This document shows, piece by piece, positions 27,353 through 35,177 of a DNA stretch of 64,000 nt; position 1 is the stretch's first letter, and each line of letters starts with the position of its first letter. The notes under the pieces are model-generated. The model was not told the origin of the DNA. It worked only from the letters and a program-made list of their open reading frames with translations, and made no database searches. Origin of the DNA: [Clostridium] innocuum (GTDB taxonomy: Bacteria; Bacillota_I; Bacilli_A; Erysipelotrichales; Erysipelotrichaceae); contig CP048838.1 in NCBI GenBank assembly GCA_012317185.1, positions 3,720,001 to 3,784,000 of the forward strand. Reading direction: 5' to 3'. Position numbers and translations under genes: made by a program.

Positions 27353-29153
27353 GGTCTGCGTCCTCCTGTAAGTCTGCTGCGTCAATCTCGTAATAGTCAA
27401 AAAACCTCGTCGGGCTTGACAATGGCGGGGCGGCGTTTAAGGTGCTTTTTCCATGTCAAAGGCGTTCTTCGGGTCTGCGTCGGACAGGTACTTGTATTTC
27501 GGGTGCTTCGTTATGTCGAATTTGTCCGAAAAGAACGGGCGCACCCCTCGTAGCTGCAAGATACATTTCCCTCCGTCCATGACTGCGATTTCATCTTCCG
27601 TCATAAGCTGCTTTCCCAATTTCTGATAGTTCAGCCCATGCGAAAGCTCCCGCCCCCTTGTTTCGGAAGTGTTGAAGCTGTCTATCGTTTCCTTGCCTAA
27701 AATCTCCGATATTTCTTTGAGCGTCGTTTTTTCCTTGCCGCCCAAGAAAAGGGTGGTGTCGCAGTTGCCGACTATGGTATCGGCGTTGTCCTTGTAGATT
27801 GCTTTTAGCTGTGACTGGCTCTGCAAGATGATTGACGCGGATATTTCCCGGCTCCGTATCGTTGCAATGAGCTTTTCAAACTTTGGTATCTGCCCGATAT
27901 TCGCAAATTCATCAAGTAAGCACCGTACATGGACGGGAAGCCGCCCGCCGTATTCATCATCTGCCTTGTCGCATAAAAGGTTGAATAACTGTGTGTAGAG
28001 AATACTCACGACAAAGTTAAAAGTATCGTCGGTGTCGCTGATAATGACGAAAAGGGCGGTCTTTCTGTCGCCTATGGTGTCAAGCTCCATTTCGTCGGTT
28101 TCCATAAGCTCCCGCAGTTCCTTAATGTCGAATGGGGATAACCTCGCGCCGCAGCTAATCAAAATCGACTTCGCCGTTTTGCCCGCCGCAAGTTTGTATT
28201 TGCGGTACTGCTTGACCGCAAAATGCTCCGGGTCTTTTTTCTTCCAGACGTTCAAACATGAGGTCAACCGGGTTCTGGAAATCCTCGTCGTCCTCGCGGG
28301 CTTCCGACGCATTTATCATTTCAAGCAGCGTCGTGAAGTTTTTCTCGTCCTCCGGGGCTTCATACCAGATATAGCCGATTAGCGCGGTGTAGTAGAGCTT
28401 TTTCCGCTTTCACCCAGAAATCCTCGCCGGATTTTTTCCCCGTCGCCTTTTGTGTTGGCGATAATGGTATTGACTAACTTCAAAATGTCCTTTTCGCTCC
28501 GCAGATAGGCAAAGGGATTGTATTTCATGGATTTTTTTGAAGTTAATCGTATTTAGCACTTTGATACGGTATTTGTACCGCTGTAACATTTTCCCGGTTT
28601 CCAAAATCAGTGTTCCTTTCGGGTCAGTGACGATATACGACGTTGGAAAATCCTTTGACGTACATTGCATGAGCGACGGTTTCACAAAGAACCGGGTCTT
28701 GCCGCTGCCGGAACCGCCGATTACAAGGATATTTTTGTTTCTTGCGTATTTCGGCTGCTTCGGGCGGCTGTTCATGGTGAGCCGTTCCGTCTGCGTTAAG
28801 GGGATATTGTTCTCAAATACCGGGTCTGTGTACGGCTTTATGTCGTCAGCCCCGCCCCAACGCGCCGAACCGTATTCTGTCCCGCGGCGGTATTTCTTCG
28901 CGTTCTTGCCTTTGGTGTAGATAATCAGCCGGACAATGACCGCCCCCGCAATGCCTAAAGCTAAGTCTGCCGGGTAGAAGCTCGGCGCGATACTGGAAAA
29001 GGCGGCGGTAAAACCGTCCCCAAGATGTAGCAGCTTTGCGCTCGCGTCCGCGCCGGGGGAGAGCCGGACAGCCGCGCCCACTTTATCAAAGAGCCAGACA
29101 AAGAGCAGATACGGGAGATTTAAGATAAGCAGCTTCTTGATTTCCGGCTTCAT
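27339..29153 (-). pseudogene. TraG/VirD4-type coupling protein, six frame breaks
   Basis: Joined, this is 602 residues. The N-terminus has two membrane segments (LLILNLPYLLFVWLF and PADLALGIAGAVIVRLIIYT); Walker A is VIGGSGSGKTRFFVKPSL; Walker B and its neighbours are CLLDEFANIGQIPKFEKLIA and SASIILQSQSQLKAIYKDNA. The protein links the relaxase-DNA complex to the channel. Six separate +1 changes in runs break it: T7 at 28532-28538, T6 at 28432-28437, T5 near 28399-28403, T6 at 28235-28240, T5 at 27446-27450 and A6 at 27399-27404. Correcting all six gives one uninterrupted frame of exactly divisible length, ending at the TAG at 27339. Confidence 0.88.
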
Positions 29154-29627
29154 AGCGATACCTCCCTGTCTTTGTTCTTGACCTTTGCCCGTTCCGCGTT
29201 CTTGCCCTGTGCAGCTTCTTTGAGGGTAGAGAGCAGCTTTCGGATTGAGGGCTTTTTCTCCTGTGTCAGCTTTTTTGCGGAAAATTCCTTAAAGGCGGCG
29301 GTCAGCACGTCCGCGTCCCGCCCCTTGAAGAAAACCAGATAGCGGGGCGGGCTTTCCGTCGCGTCCTTTTTCAGCGCAAAGTCGATACCGTACTTTTTCG
29401 CCGTACTCTCAAAGGCTTTGATATTGCCCTCGGTAATCTCAATGTTGGAAACGCCCGCGTTCTGCTTCATAAGCTGCTTTAAGCTCTGCTTGCCCTGTGG
29501 CGGTTTTGCAAGCTGCTTTTTGCCCTTTGACAGTATGGCTTTCATTGCCTTTTGGAGCGTCTGCGCGGTCAGCTTCCCGGTCTTGATGTAAAGGGCTATG
29601 GTCTTTTTCGTTTACTTCGTCCTGCAA
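29150..29627 (-). pseudogene. PcfB-family relaxosome-coupling accessory protein, one frame break
   Basis: Joined, this is 158 residues: MQDEVNEKTIALYIKTGKLT, then AQTLQKAMKAILSKGKKQLA, and a central alpha/beta part (GIDFALKKDATESPPRYLVF). This is the PcfB (DUF3801) family; in Enterococcus pCF10, PcfB links the relaxase PcfG to the coupling protein PcfC. The basic tail carries KKPSIRKLLSTLKEA, related to tails in two other ICE proteins. The break is A5 for A4 near 29603-29607. The internal ATG at 29545 opens the longest intact piece. The stop overlaps the traG start by 4 bases, as expected for partners. Confidence 0.85.
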
Positions 29628-29668
29628 TTTGTCGCGTCCTCCTTTCGCGTTTCTTTATGGGGCGGCGG

Positions 29669-29890
29669 TCAGATACGCACCCGCAGCCCGTTCAAGTCCT
29701 CGGCTCTGATACCCACAAGATACCAGTTGTCGCCGTACTCAATCCGGGTCGGCTTCCACTTGCCCCGCACGAATACGTCAAAGCACTCGCCGCAATGCAA
29801 GCCCCCGTAGTAGCTGTTTAAGTCAAAGCGGATGTCGTAACGGTCGGTGCGCTCGTCAAATACCAATGCTCCTGTCATTTTCTGTGCCAT
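29669..29890 (-). CDS. DUF5348 family small protein
   Basis: A 73-residue protein MAQKMTGALVFDERTDRYDI, then RFDLNSYYGGLHCGECFDVF and GDNWYLVGIRAEDLNG. This short beta-rich family is common between rep and pcfB in Tn1549-type elements. The start has AAGGAGG 8 bases upstream; the earlier in-frame Met codons overlap the rep gene in another frame. Function is unknown. Confidence 0.85.
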   Translation of the reverse strand: MAQKMTGALVFDERTDRYDIRFDLNSYYGGLHCGECFDVFVRGKWKPTRIEYGDNWYLVGIRAEDLNGLRVRI

Positions 29891-29921
29891 AATAAAATCC
29901 TCCTTTTGTGGTTGTGGGTGG

Positions 29922-30905
29922 TTACAGGCTTTCGCCCTCATTGCATGAATAATAGTCCGGGTCGCCGTACTGCGGCTTTTTCGGTGACAGTGCGCCGCTT
30001 GCCATGTCATGGGCGACAAGGGAAGTGTAATAGTTGCCGATTGTGGACGGGGGCGTTGAAAAGGGCGGCTTTCAGATATTGCTTGATGTTGCGGATTTTG
30101 GTTGTGTTCTCCCGCATACAGTCAAGCACAAAGCGGATATGCTCGCCGTCTAGTTTCATAAACTTTGACTTCACAAGCTCTGCCGGGTAGTCGTCCCCCG
30201 CAATCCGTACCCGCTTTCTGGCGGTGCATACGGTTTCAAGCATGAGGTCTACAATCTCGTCAAGCCTGTCACTGTCAAACTTCATGTCCTGTTTGAGAAT
30301 GTGGTAGTCGATATTGTCCTTGATGATTTCCCGGTATATATCAACTGCGCTCTGTGCTGTCGCTTCCGTTCCTTTCCGTTCCGGCGGCGTAGCCGCTTCT
30401 CTGCAAGGAGAGGGTTAGGGGAAAGGATAGGAATGGAATGGGTACTTTGTTCATCAGTAATTATTTTTTCTTTTTTTGGTAAGTCAGTTCTTTGTATATC
30501 TTTATTTAATTGCGTCGGATTTTCCAACGTAGGTTTTTCCAATGTTGGTTTTTCCTGCGTTGGATTATCCAATGTTGGATTTTCCAATGTAGGTAAATCC
30601 GGCGTAGGCGGCTGCGGCTGCTCGAATATCACATAGTCCGCGCCCCGCAAGCGTCCTTTCTCGTCGCGCTCCCTTGACCGGACGATATACCCGGCACGTT
30701 CAAGCTCCTTAATGGCTTCGCGGATAGCGTCTATCTTCTCCCGGTTGATAAGGGATAAGCCTTTCAAGGTGTAGTCCCAATCTTCGGGGAGTGACAGCAT
30801 TTGCGACAGCAGCCCCTTTGCCTTTAAGGAAAGCTCCTTGTTGCGTAGGTGGTGGTTGCTCATTACGGTGTAGCCCTTGTTCCGTTCCACTCTGAAAACT
30901 GCCAT
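29922..30905 (-). pseudogene. replication-initiator-like DUF6017 protein with winged-helix N-terminus, two frame breaks
   Basis: Joined, this is 327 residues. The N-terminus (MAVFRVERNKGYTVMSNHHL, then LPEDWDYTLKGLSLINREKI and EAIKELERAGYIVRSRERDE) is the winged-helix RepA_N-like domain of ICE replication proteins. A repetitive PTLENPT linker follows (~105-135), then a C-terminal DUF6017-like domain (LDEIVDLMLETVCTARKRVR). Such proteins may start autonomous replication of the excised circle. Breaks: a missing C near 30415 (C3 for C4) and C5 for C4 near 30047-30051. The start has AAAGGAG upstream. It is the first gene of the long minus-strand transfer operon. Confidence 0.8.
30500..30610 (-). 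repeat. short tandem repeats coding the PTLENPT linker of the rep gene
   Basis: About seven degenerate 15-bp units (ATTTTCCAATGTTGG-like on the plus strand) follow each other and encode PTLENPTLDNPTQEKPTLEK-type pentads. Units differ by a few bases, so this is an old expansion. Confidence 0.75.
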
Positions 30906-30932
30906 AGTTCATAGCTCCTTTGCTTTGGATTT

Positions 30933-31044
30933 GTTACGCAGTAGAAGCGCAGTTTCGGGGGATAAGGTATAAATCCCTTGCCGCGCCAGATACACACCCG
31001 GAAAACCGCTTGTAGCAAGGCTTTTTCTGCCCCTACTGCGTAAC
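30933..31044. repeat. 112-bp element with inverted ends, copy 2
   Basis: Perfect 12-bp inverted ends GTTACGCAGTAG (30933-30944) and CTACTGCGTAAC (31033-31044). It shares its length and core blocks (TTTCGGGGGATAAGG then TATAAA; CCCGGAAAACC) with the copy at 11065-11176. It lies between the rep start codon and the right end of the ICE. Confidence 0.85.
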
Positions 31045-31054
31045 AAAGGGCATG

Positions 31055-31104
31055 AAAAAAGCGGCGTTCCTGTTCTCCCATGTAGAGAGTAAGAAACGCC
31101 GCTT
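31055..31104 (-). terminator. inward-facing terminator at the ICE right end
   Basis: AAGCGGCGTT (31059-31068) and AACGCCGCTT (31095-31104) form a 10-bp stem followed on the minus strand by six T (31060-31055). It lies just inside the right end and would stop transcription arriving from the thioesterase promoter. Confidence 0.8.
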
Positions 31105-31122
31105 CTGCGTCGTATTCAGTTT

Positions 31123-31227
31123 TTAGTACAATACCCTGCTTGTCCGTCGCTCGAAAAACCTTGATTTTCCAGTGTTTTCAAAAGTATCGTTATCTAACGT
31201 CAGCTTTAATTCATCCATTGTTTCCAT
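31123..31227 (-). pseudogene. PaaI-type thioesterase, 5' fragment left by ICE insertion
   Basis: With its own ribosome site (AAAGGAG) the frame reads METMDELKLTLDNDTFENTG, matching the family's N-terminal helix (ELKxxLxNDxF). It then leaves the chromosome near 31168 and runs 13 codons into ICE sequence before a stop at 31123. The rest of the gene is at 2513-2857. Joining at GA leaves a one-base frame offset. An extra A in the GAAAAC stretch of this now useless fragment, or a slightly different crossover, would explain it. Confidence 0.8.
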
Positions 31228-31275
31228 GGGAAAGTCTCCTTTTTTACATAATACAATACCTTCTGTATGCTCATC

Positions 31276-31284
31276 ATTATACCA
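31276..31284 (-). promoter_or_regulatory. extended -10 promoter of the split thioesterase/hydrolase operon
   Basis: The minus strand reads TGGTATAAT (31284-31276), an extended -10 element about 50 bases upstream of the 5' fragment. It now drives transcription into the ICE right end. Confidence 0.5.
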
Positions 31285-31655
31285 CGATGACCTGAAAAAG
31301 CGCAGCTATTTACAAGTCCGATAACAAAAAACAGATGTTACTGAGTTACTTTTAAAAACAAGCAAAGCATACAGCAGGAAGCGCATGATTCATTATTGGA
31401 GAAGAAAATCCAATCATGCTCTATGTACAGGACAGTGCATGTGTTTTCGTCTTGCAGCACCGTAATCCGTGCGGTTACCTTCGGCATTTCATGTATCTGC
31501 ATGCATTTCACCGAAAGGCATCTTCCTGCCGTTTTGAGAACAGCGAATTCTATCTCTGATTTTATTGTACCTACCTCGCAGATCCCCGCCTTATGCGAAG
31601 TCTATTGACATCCGGAAAAATATCTGATAGTGTCTTACTGACAGGAGGTGATCCT
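31285..31655. other. intergenic region between the split thioesterase and the DeoR gene
   Basis: Divergent promoters are expected here. I see no gene; short frames such as 31396-31608 have no family resemblance or ribosome site. Nothing else is recognised. Confidence 0.4.
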
Positions 31656-32423
31656 ATGCTGACAAAAGAGCGCTTCTTTCGCATACTGGAGCTACTCGAT
31701 CATAAATCATTCATTACAATACAGGAGCTGATGGAGGTTTTAAACGCAAGCAAATCCACAGTCAACCGCGATCTGATCGAGCTGGAAAAGCAGGGATTGA
31801 TCCAACGGGAGCGCGGCGGTGCTATAAAAAAAGAAATGCCTGCGACACTCAGCAGTTATCGGGAGCTGCCCGTTATGGATAAAGAACATATTCACAGTGC
31901 ACAAAAGGATATGATCTGCGCACAGGCAGCCGCTATCGTAAAGGACGGGGATTGTGTGTATGTGGATTCCGGTACGACCCCCAGCTATCTGATTCCATAT
32001 ATTGCAGGTAAAAACATCAAGCTTGTCACCTCCAGCATTTATGCATTACGCAAACTGCCTGCCTCCTTTCCCGGCGAGCTTTTTCTGATTGGCGGAAAAT
32101 ACGACATGCGTTATGATATGAGTGTCGGTTACCTTACAACCGAGCATATACGTAAATTCCATTTTGACCATGCCTTCTTCAGTGCAAGCGGTGTTGAGCT
32201 GGATTCTCAGGAGGTTCTGGCTATTGATTTCACGATAAGTGAAGTGAAAAGCACCGTGCTGCAGCGCTCTCGCTCCTCCCATCTTCTGATTGACGATTCC
32301 AAGCTTTCCATACGGGCACTTTGTACATGGGCTGTGCTGTCTGATTTTCAGGATGTATACATCAATGCCTTTGAGGCCATGCGGGATATGGAGCTGCCGC
32401 AGCATTTCATTATTTGTAAATAG
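31656..32423 (+). CDS. DeoR-family transcriptional regulator
   Basis: A 255-residue sugar-operon repressor. The N-terminal helix-turn-helix is ITIQELMEVLNASKSTVNRD, followed by the DeoR sensor domain (DGDCVYVDSGTTPSYLIPYI ... LVTSSIYALRKL ... FHFDHAFFSASGVEL) that binds a phosphorylated sugar. The ATG at 31656 is chosen, as AGGAGGTGATCC lies just upstream; an earlier Met has no site. No metabolic gene follows in the same operon, since a terminator ends it, so its target must lie elsewhere. Confidence 0.88.
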   Translation: MLTKERFFRILELLDHKSFITIQELMEVLNASKSTVNRDLIELEKQGLIQRERGGAIKKEMPATLSSYRELPVMDKEHIHSAQKDMICAQAAAIVKDGDCVYVDSGTTPSYLIPYIAGKNIKLVTSSIYALRKLPASFPGELFLIGGKYDMRYDMSVGYLTTEHIRKFHFDHAFFSASGVELDSQEVLAIDFTISEVKSTVLQRSRSSHLLIDDSKLSIRALCTWAVLSDFQDVYINAFEAMRDMELPQHFIICK

Positions 32424-32447
32424 AACTCATTGCAGTTCTTTTTTTTA
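32422..32447 (+). terminator. terminator of the DeoR gene
   Basis: AGAACT (32422-32427) and AGTTCT (32434-32439) are followed by seven more T. The stem begins inside the stop codon of the regulator. Confidence 0.85.
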
Positions 32448-32546
32448 CACTGTCATACAGTGGTAAAACAGCTGCGGCACGACTGCTTTCACAATGTCTA
32501 ACACCCTTGCAGCTGCTGCATAGTATACGCTAAAGGGGGAATGACG

Positions 32547-33107
32547 ATGCATGTACTATCTGCCCTGCTGTTTGCCGTATCTGCGAATATCGACTGTCTT
32601 GCCATAGGTCTGTCCTATGGCATCCAGTCTGTAAAAATCGATGCCCGAAGCAATTTGATCATTGCGGTGATATCCACTGCGGGTACCCTGATCTCCATGC
32701 TTGCAGGAAAACCGCTGGCAGCACTCTGCTCAGCGGATACTGCCAACCGAATCGGAGCTGTCCTGCTGATGCTGATCGGCTGTTGGATTCTGTTTCAAAA
32801 TCACAGGACACAGCAGAAAAGTCTGAAGGCATATGACCGTGATGCATCCAGCAGAATCGACCAGAAGGAAGCGGTCGTTCTGGCATTTGCACTCACGATC
32901 AATAACATGGGACTGGGGATATCCGGAAGCATCACCGGACTGCCGATTCCTGTAACCTGCCTGTTTACCTTTCTATGCTCGCTGCTGTTTATCGCTGTAT
33001 CGCAGGTCGCAGGAAAAAGCTGCATAGCTTACTTAATTCATAAATATGCAAGAGATACAGCTGCGTGGATGATTATTCTGCTGGGAATTCTGGAATGCTG
33101 TATATAA
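32547..33107 (+). CDS. ytaF: MntP/YtaF-family membrane protein
   Basis: A 186-residue protein with six hydrophobic helices. The first begins SALLFAVSANIDCLAIGLSY, carrying the Asp of the MntP/YtaF fold, and its repeat is LTINNMGLGISGSITGLPIP. The NNMGLGI form fits the sporulation protein YtaF rather than the manganese exporter MntP. The second of two close ATGs is taken, being 7 bases from AAGGGGG. It would act in the cytoplasmic membrane, probably in metal movement; a sporulation role is inferred from the family name. Confidence 0.75.
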   Translation: MHVLSALLFAVSANIDCLAIGLSYGIQSVKIDARSNLIIAVISTAGTLISMLAGKPLAALCSADTANRIGAVLLMLIGCWILFQNHRTQQKSLKAYDRDASSRIDQKEAVVLAFALTINNMGLGISGSITGLPIPVTCLFTFLCSLLFIAVSQVAGKSCIAYLIHKYARDTAAWMIILLGILECCI

Positions 33108-33164
33108 AACAGCCTGCGGGGTATCAGGGTTCTTACTTCAGGGTGTTTGCAAAAGGGAGAATGC

Positions 33165-33198
33165 AACCCTATTGATAAATACAATAGGGTTAAATCCC
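33165..33198 (+). terminator. terminator after ytaF
   Basis: AACCCTATTG (33165-33174) and CAATAGGGTT (33182-33191) form a perfect 10-bp stem. The T-rich tail is weak (AAATCCCTGTTTT). It may serve both converging genes. Confidence 0.6.
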
Positions 33199-33234
33199 TG
33201 TTTTAAATTTACTCACCATCGCGTATGAATAAAA

Positions 33235-34065
33235 TCAGCTTCGCATACTTTTTTTCATTATGAATGACAGCAGTGCCAACGAAGCAAATGCGCCCAGATA
33301 CCAGACTGCCAGCACACGCAGCTGCTGTAATGCTGTATGCAGCAGCTCCTCCATCTGCACATAGGATATCCGCACAAGCAAAGGAAGTACATAGCTGATA
33401 CACAAAAACAGCAAGGCCGCAAACAGGCAGCTGAGCGCTGCATTTCGAAAAGCACGATACCTCCCTGATGCAGAAACCAGCATGCTTACAAAGGATACCA
33501 GCATAGCTCCGCACAGAAGCCGGATCGTATCATTTTGCATACCGAACTGCACAAGGCGCACAGCCAGAAGGGCGGGTACGCTGAGGGATGCTCGTGTATC
33601 CTCAGCCAGTGCAGACAGACGGGTGTTCAGGTGCAGCTGACGGGTTAGAATCTGAAGCAGCAGCTTTTGCTGGGAGGCAGTTAGATTTATATTCTGAAAC
33701 AGTGCCGTTTGCTCCTTTGAAAGCAAATCTGAAAACTGTGCATCCAAATCCGGAAGCTGTGCTGTTTCATCCGCTACACATTGTATAAAGGCAAGTCCGG
33801 CAGTATCCAGAAAGGATGTCCAGTCTGATTGCTTCTGAAGATTCTCCTGCAGCGTATCAAGCTGCTGCAGGATGGACTGCTCCAGAAGAAAACCGCCAGG
33901 CACCTGTTCCAGCGCATCCTTAAGCGGCTCTTTGATATCCAGATGGGAAACGACAAGCGCACTCATTCCCTGTTCCTTCACCTGCCGCAGGGTCACAGCT
34001 CCTCCCAAAAGCAATGCAGTGCAGAGAAACAGCAGCGTGCTGACCCATAAAAGAAGTCTTCTCAT
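33235..34065 (-). CDS. membrane protein of unknown function, partner of the radical SAM enzyme
   Basis: A 276-residue protein. A leading transmembrane helix (LLLWVSTLLFLCTALLLGGA) is followed by a ~140-residue helical extracellular part without Cys motifs (LKDALEQVPGGFLLEQSILQ). Three C-terminal helices follow (LLCGAMLVSFVSMLVSAS, LFAALLFLCISYVLPLLV and VWYLGAFASLALLSFIMK). GGGAGGTGACAGG precedes the ATG, which overlaps the stop of the radical SAM gene by 4 bases. I do not recognise the family. The tight coupling suggests the maturase and this protein work together. Confidence 0.75.
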   Translation of the reverse strand: MRRLLLWVSTLLFLCTALLLGGAVTLRQVKEQGMSALVVSHLDIKEPLKDALEQVPGGFLLEQSILQQLDTLQENLQKQSDWTSFLDTAGLAFIQCVADETAQLPDLDAQFSDLLSKEQTALFQNINLTASQQKLLLQILTRQLHLNTRLSALAEDTRASLSVPALLAVRLVQFGMQNDTIRLLCGAMLVSFVSMLVSASGRYRAFRNAALSCLFAALLFLCISYVLPLLVRISYVQMEELLHTALQQLRVLAVWYLGAFASLALLSFIMKKSMRS

Positions 34066-35177
34066 CCTGTCACCTCCCGGCGTTTTTTCCTGCCAGCTCC
34101 TATTTCGACTACTTCCTTCAGCTTCGGATAGGCGTATAAAAGAAACCGTTGGTAGCCGCACTGTGTTTCATTCATAAAAACACTGCGCAGACGTTTGCAG
34201 TTTCCATGGCACATCGGCTGAAATGGACAGGCAGCACACAGCTGCGGCTCTTCCCTGTATGCAAACGCCTTCGCACGGCTGCAATCACGTGCCGCAAGCA
34301 GATCGGTATCCAGAACATTGCCGCAGTGATATTCATCCAATACATAAAAATCACAGGGATACAAAGAGCCGTCGCTTTCCACAACATACTGAAACTGACA
34401 CTCTCCCAGTATTCCGCAGGTACCTGGTGTTTTTCCCTGCAGGAGCAGCAGCAGGTTATCAAACAGGGCAACGCTTTGATACTGCTTGTTTTCCACATCC
34501 TGTATCCAGAGATCAAAATAGCTGCGATAAAACTGATAGAACAGCTCCGGTGTCAGTGAATATGCACTCTGTTTTTCCTGCAAAGGGGCAAGGCAGGGAA
34601 TCAGCTGTACATGGGAAAAGCCGTGCTCCTTATAAAAGGCAAACAGCTTCTTCGGCTCCCTGGCCAGCTGCCTGCTTAAAACGCTCAGAATATTGAAGTC
34701 TACATGATGTCTGCGTAACAGCTGTATGGCACGCATCACGTCCGCATACGTACCGGCATTCTTGCGTTTTCGATACAAATCATGCTGCTTTCGCCATCCG
34801 TCCAGAGATACGCCGACAAGAACATTGTGCTTATGAAAAAAGGAGCACCATGCCGCATTCAGCAGACAGCCGTTGGTCTGAATGGCATACCGCACATTCT
34901 GCTTTGGCTGGCGAAGCTGTTTTACGGCATCCGCAAACTGCTCATAGAAGGGCAATCCGGCAAGCAGCGGCTCTCCGCCCTGAAAGGCGAAGGTGATATC
35001 GGCATCCCCATCTGCAGCTTGAAACACCTTCTCCAGCAATGCCACAGCTACCTCATTGCGCATACGCCCGTAGTTCGCACAGCTTCGATTTTCTGCAATA
35101 TCCTTATAGAAGCAATAGGTGCAGTTCAGCTGACAGCCTGCGGATACCGGCTTGACCAGAAATGATAATGTCTTCAT
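34062..35177 (-). CDS. radical SAM/SPASM enzyme, anaerobic sulfatase-maturating type
   Basis: A 371-residue protein. The radical SAM cluster CQLNCTYCFY (CxxxCxxC) lies near residue 15, AFQGGEPLLAGLPFYEQF and AIQTNGCLLNAAWCSFF follow, and the SPASM cysteines are at the C-terminus (CGILGECQFQYVVESDGSLYP region, CAACPFQPMCHGNCKRLRS). This is the anSME layout, in which a Cys or Ser of a sulfatase is oxidised to formylglycine; related SPASM enzymes modify peptides. No sulfatase or peptide precursor gene is in the window. The start at 35177 is preferred for its AGAAGGG spacing over the ATG two codons earlier. Confidence 0.85.
   Translation of the reverse strand: MKTLSFLVKPVSAGCQLNCTYCFYKDIAENRSCANYGRMRNEVAVALLEKVFQAADGDADITFAFQGGEPLLAGLPFYEQFADAVKQLRQPKQNVRYAIQTNGCLLNAAWCSFFHKHNVLVGVSLDGWRKQHDLYRKRKNAGTYADVMRAIQLLRRHHVDFNILSVLSRQLAREPKKLFAFYKEHGFSHVQLIPCLAPLQEKQSAYSLTPELFYQFYRSYFDLWIQDVENKQYQSVALFDNLLLLLQGKTPGTCGILGECQFQYVVESDGSLYPCDFYVLDEYHCGNVLDTDLLAARDCSRAKAFAYREEPQLCAACPFQPMCHGNCKRLRSVFMNETQCGYQRFLLYAYPKLKEVVEIGAGRKKRREVTG

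Larger units (their letters stand above)
2859..31169. mobile_element. integrative and conjugative element, Tn1549-type transfer module with a serine recombinase (~28.3 kb)
   Basis: The bounds come from the interrupted thioesterase: its 3' part ends against the element at ~2858 and its 5' part restarts at ~31164-31169. Base composition changes sharply to GC-rich at both points. The element carries a large serine recombinase, MobC and relaxase, an almost complete type IV secretion set (TraG/VirD4, VirB4, VirB6-like, PrgI, Maff2, CHAP peptidase, TopB), antirestriction proteins and small ICE-specific families (TTRAP, Cys-VLP, DUF4315, DUF4366, DUF5348). Both junctions contain a GA dinucleotide in minus-strand orientation (2860-2859 and 31169-31168), the crossover pair used by TnpX/TndX-type recombinases. 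The exact crossover is uncertain by a few bases. Confidence 0.9.
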
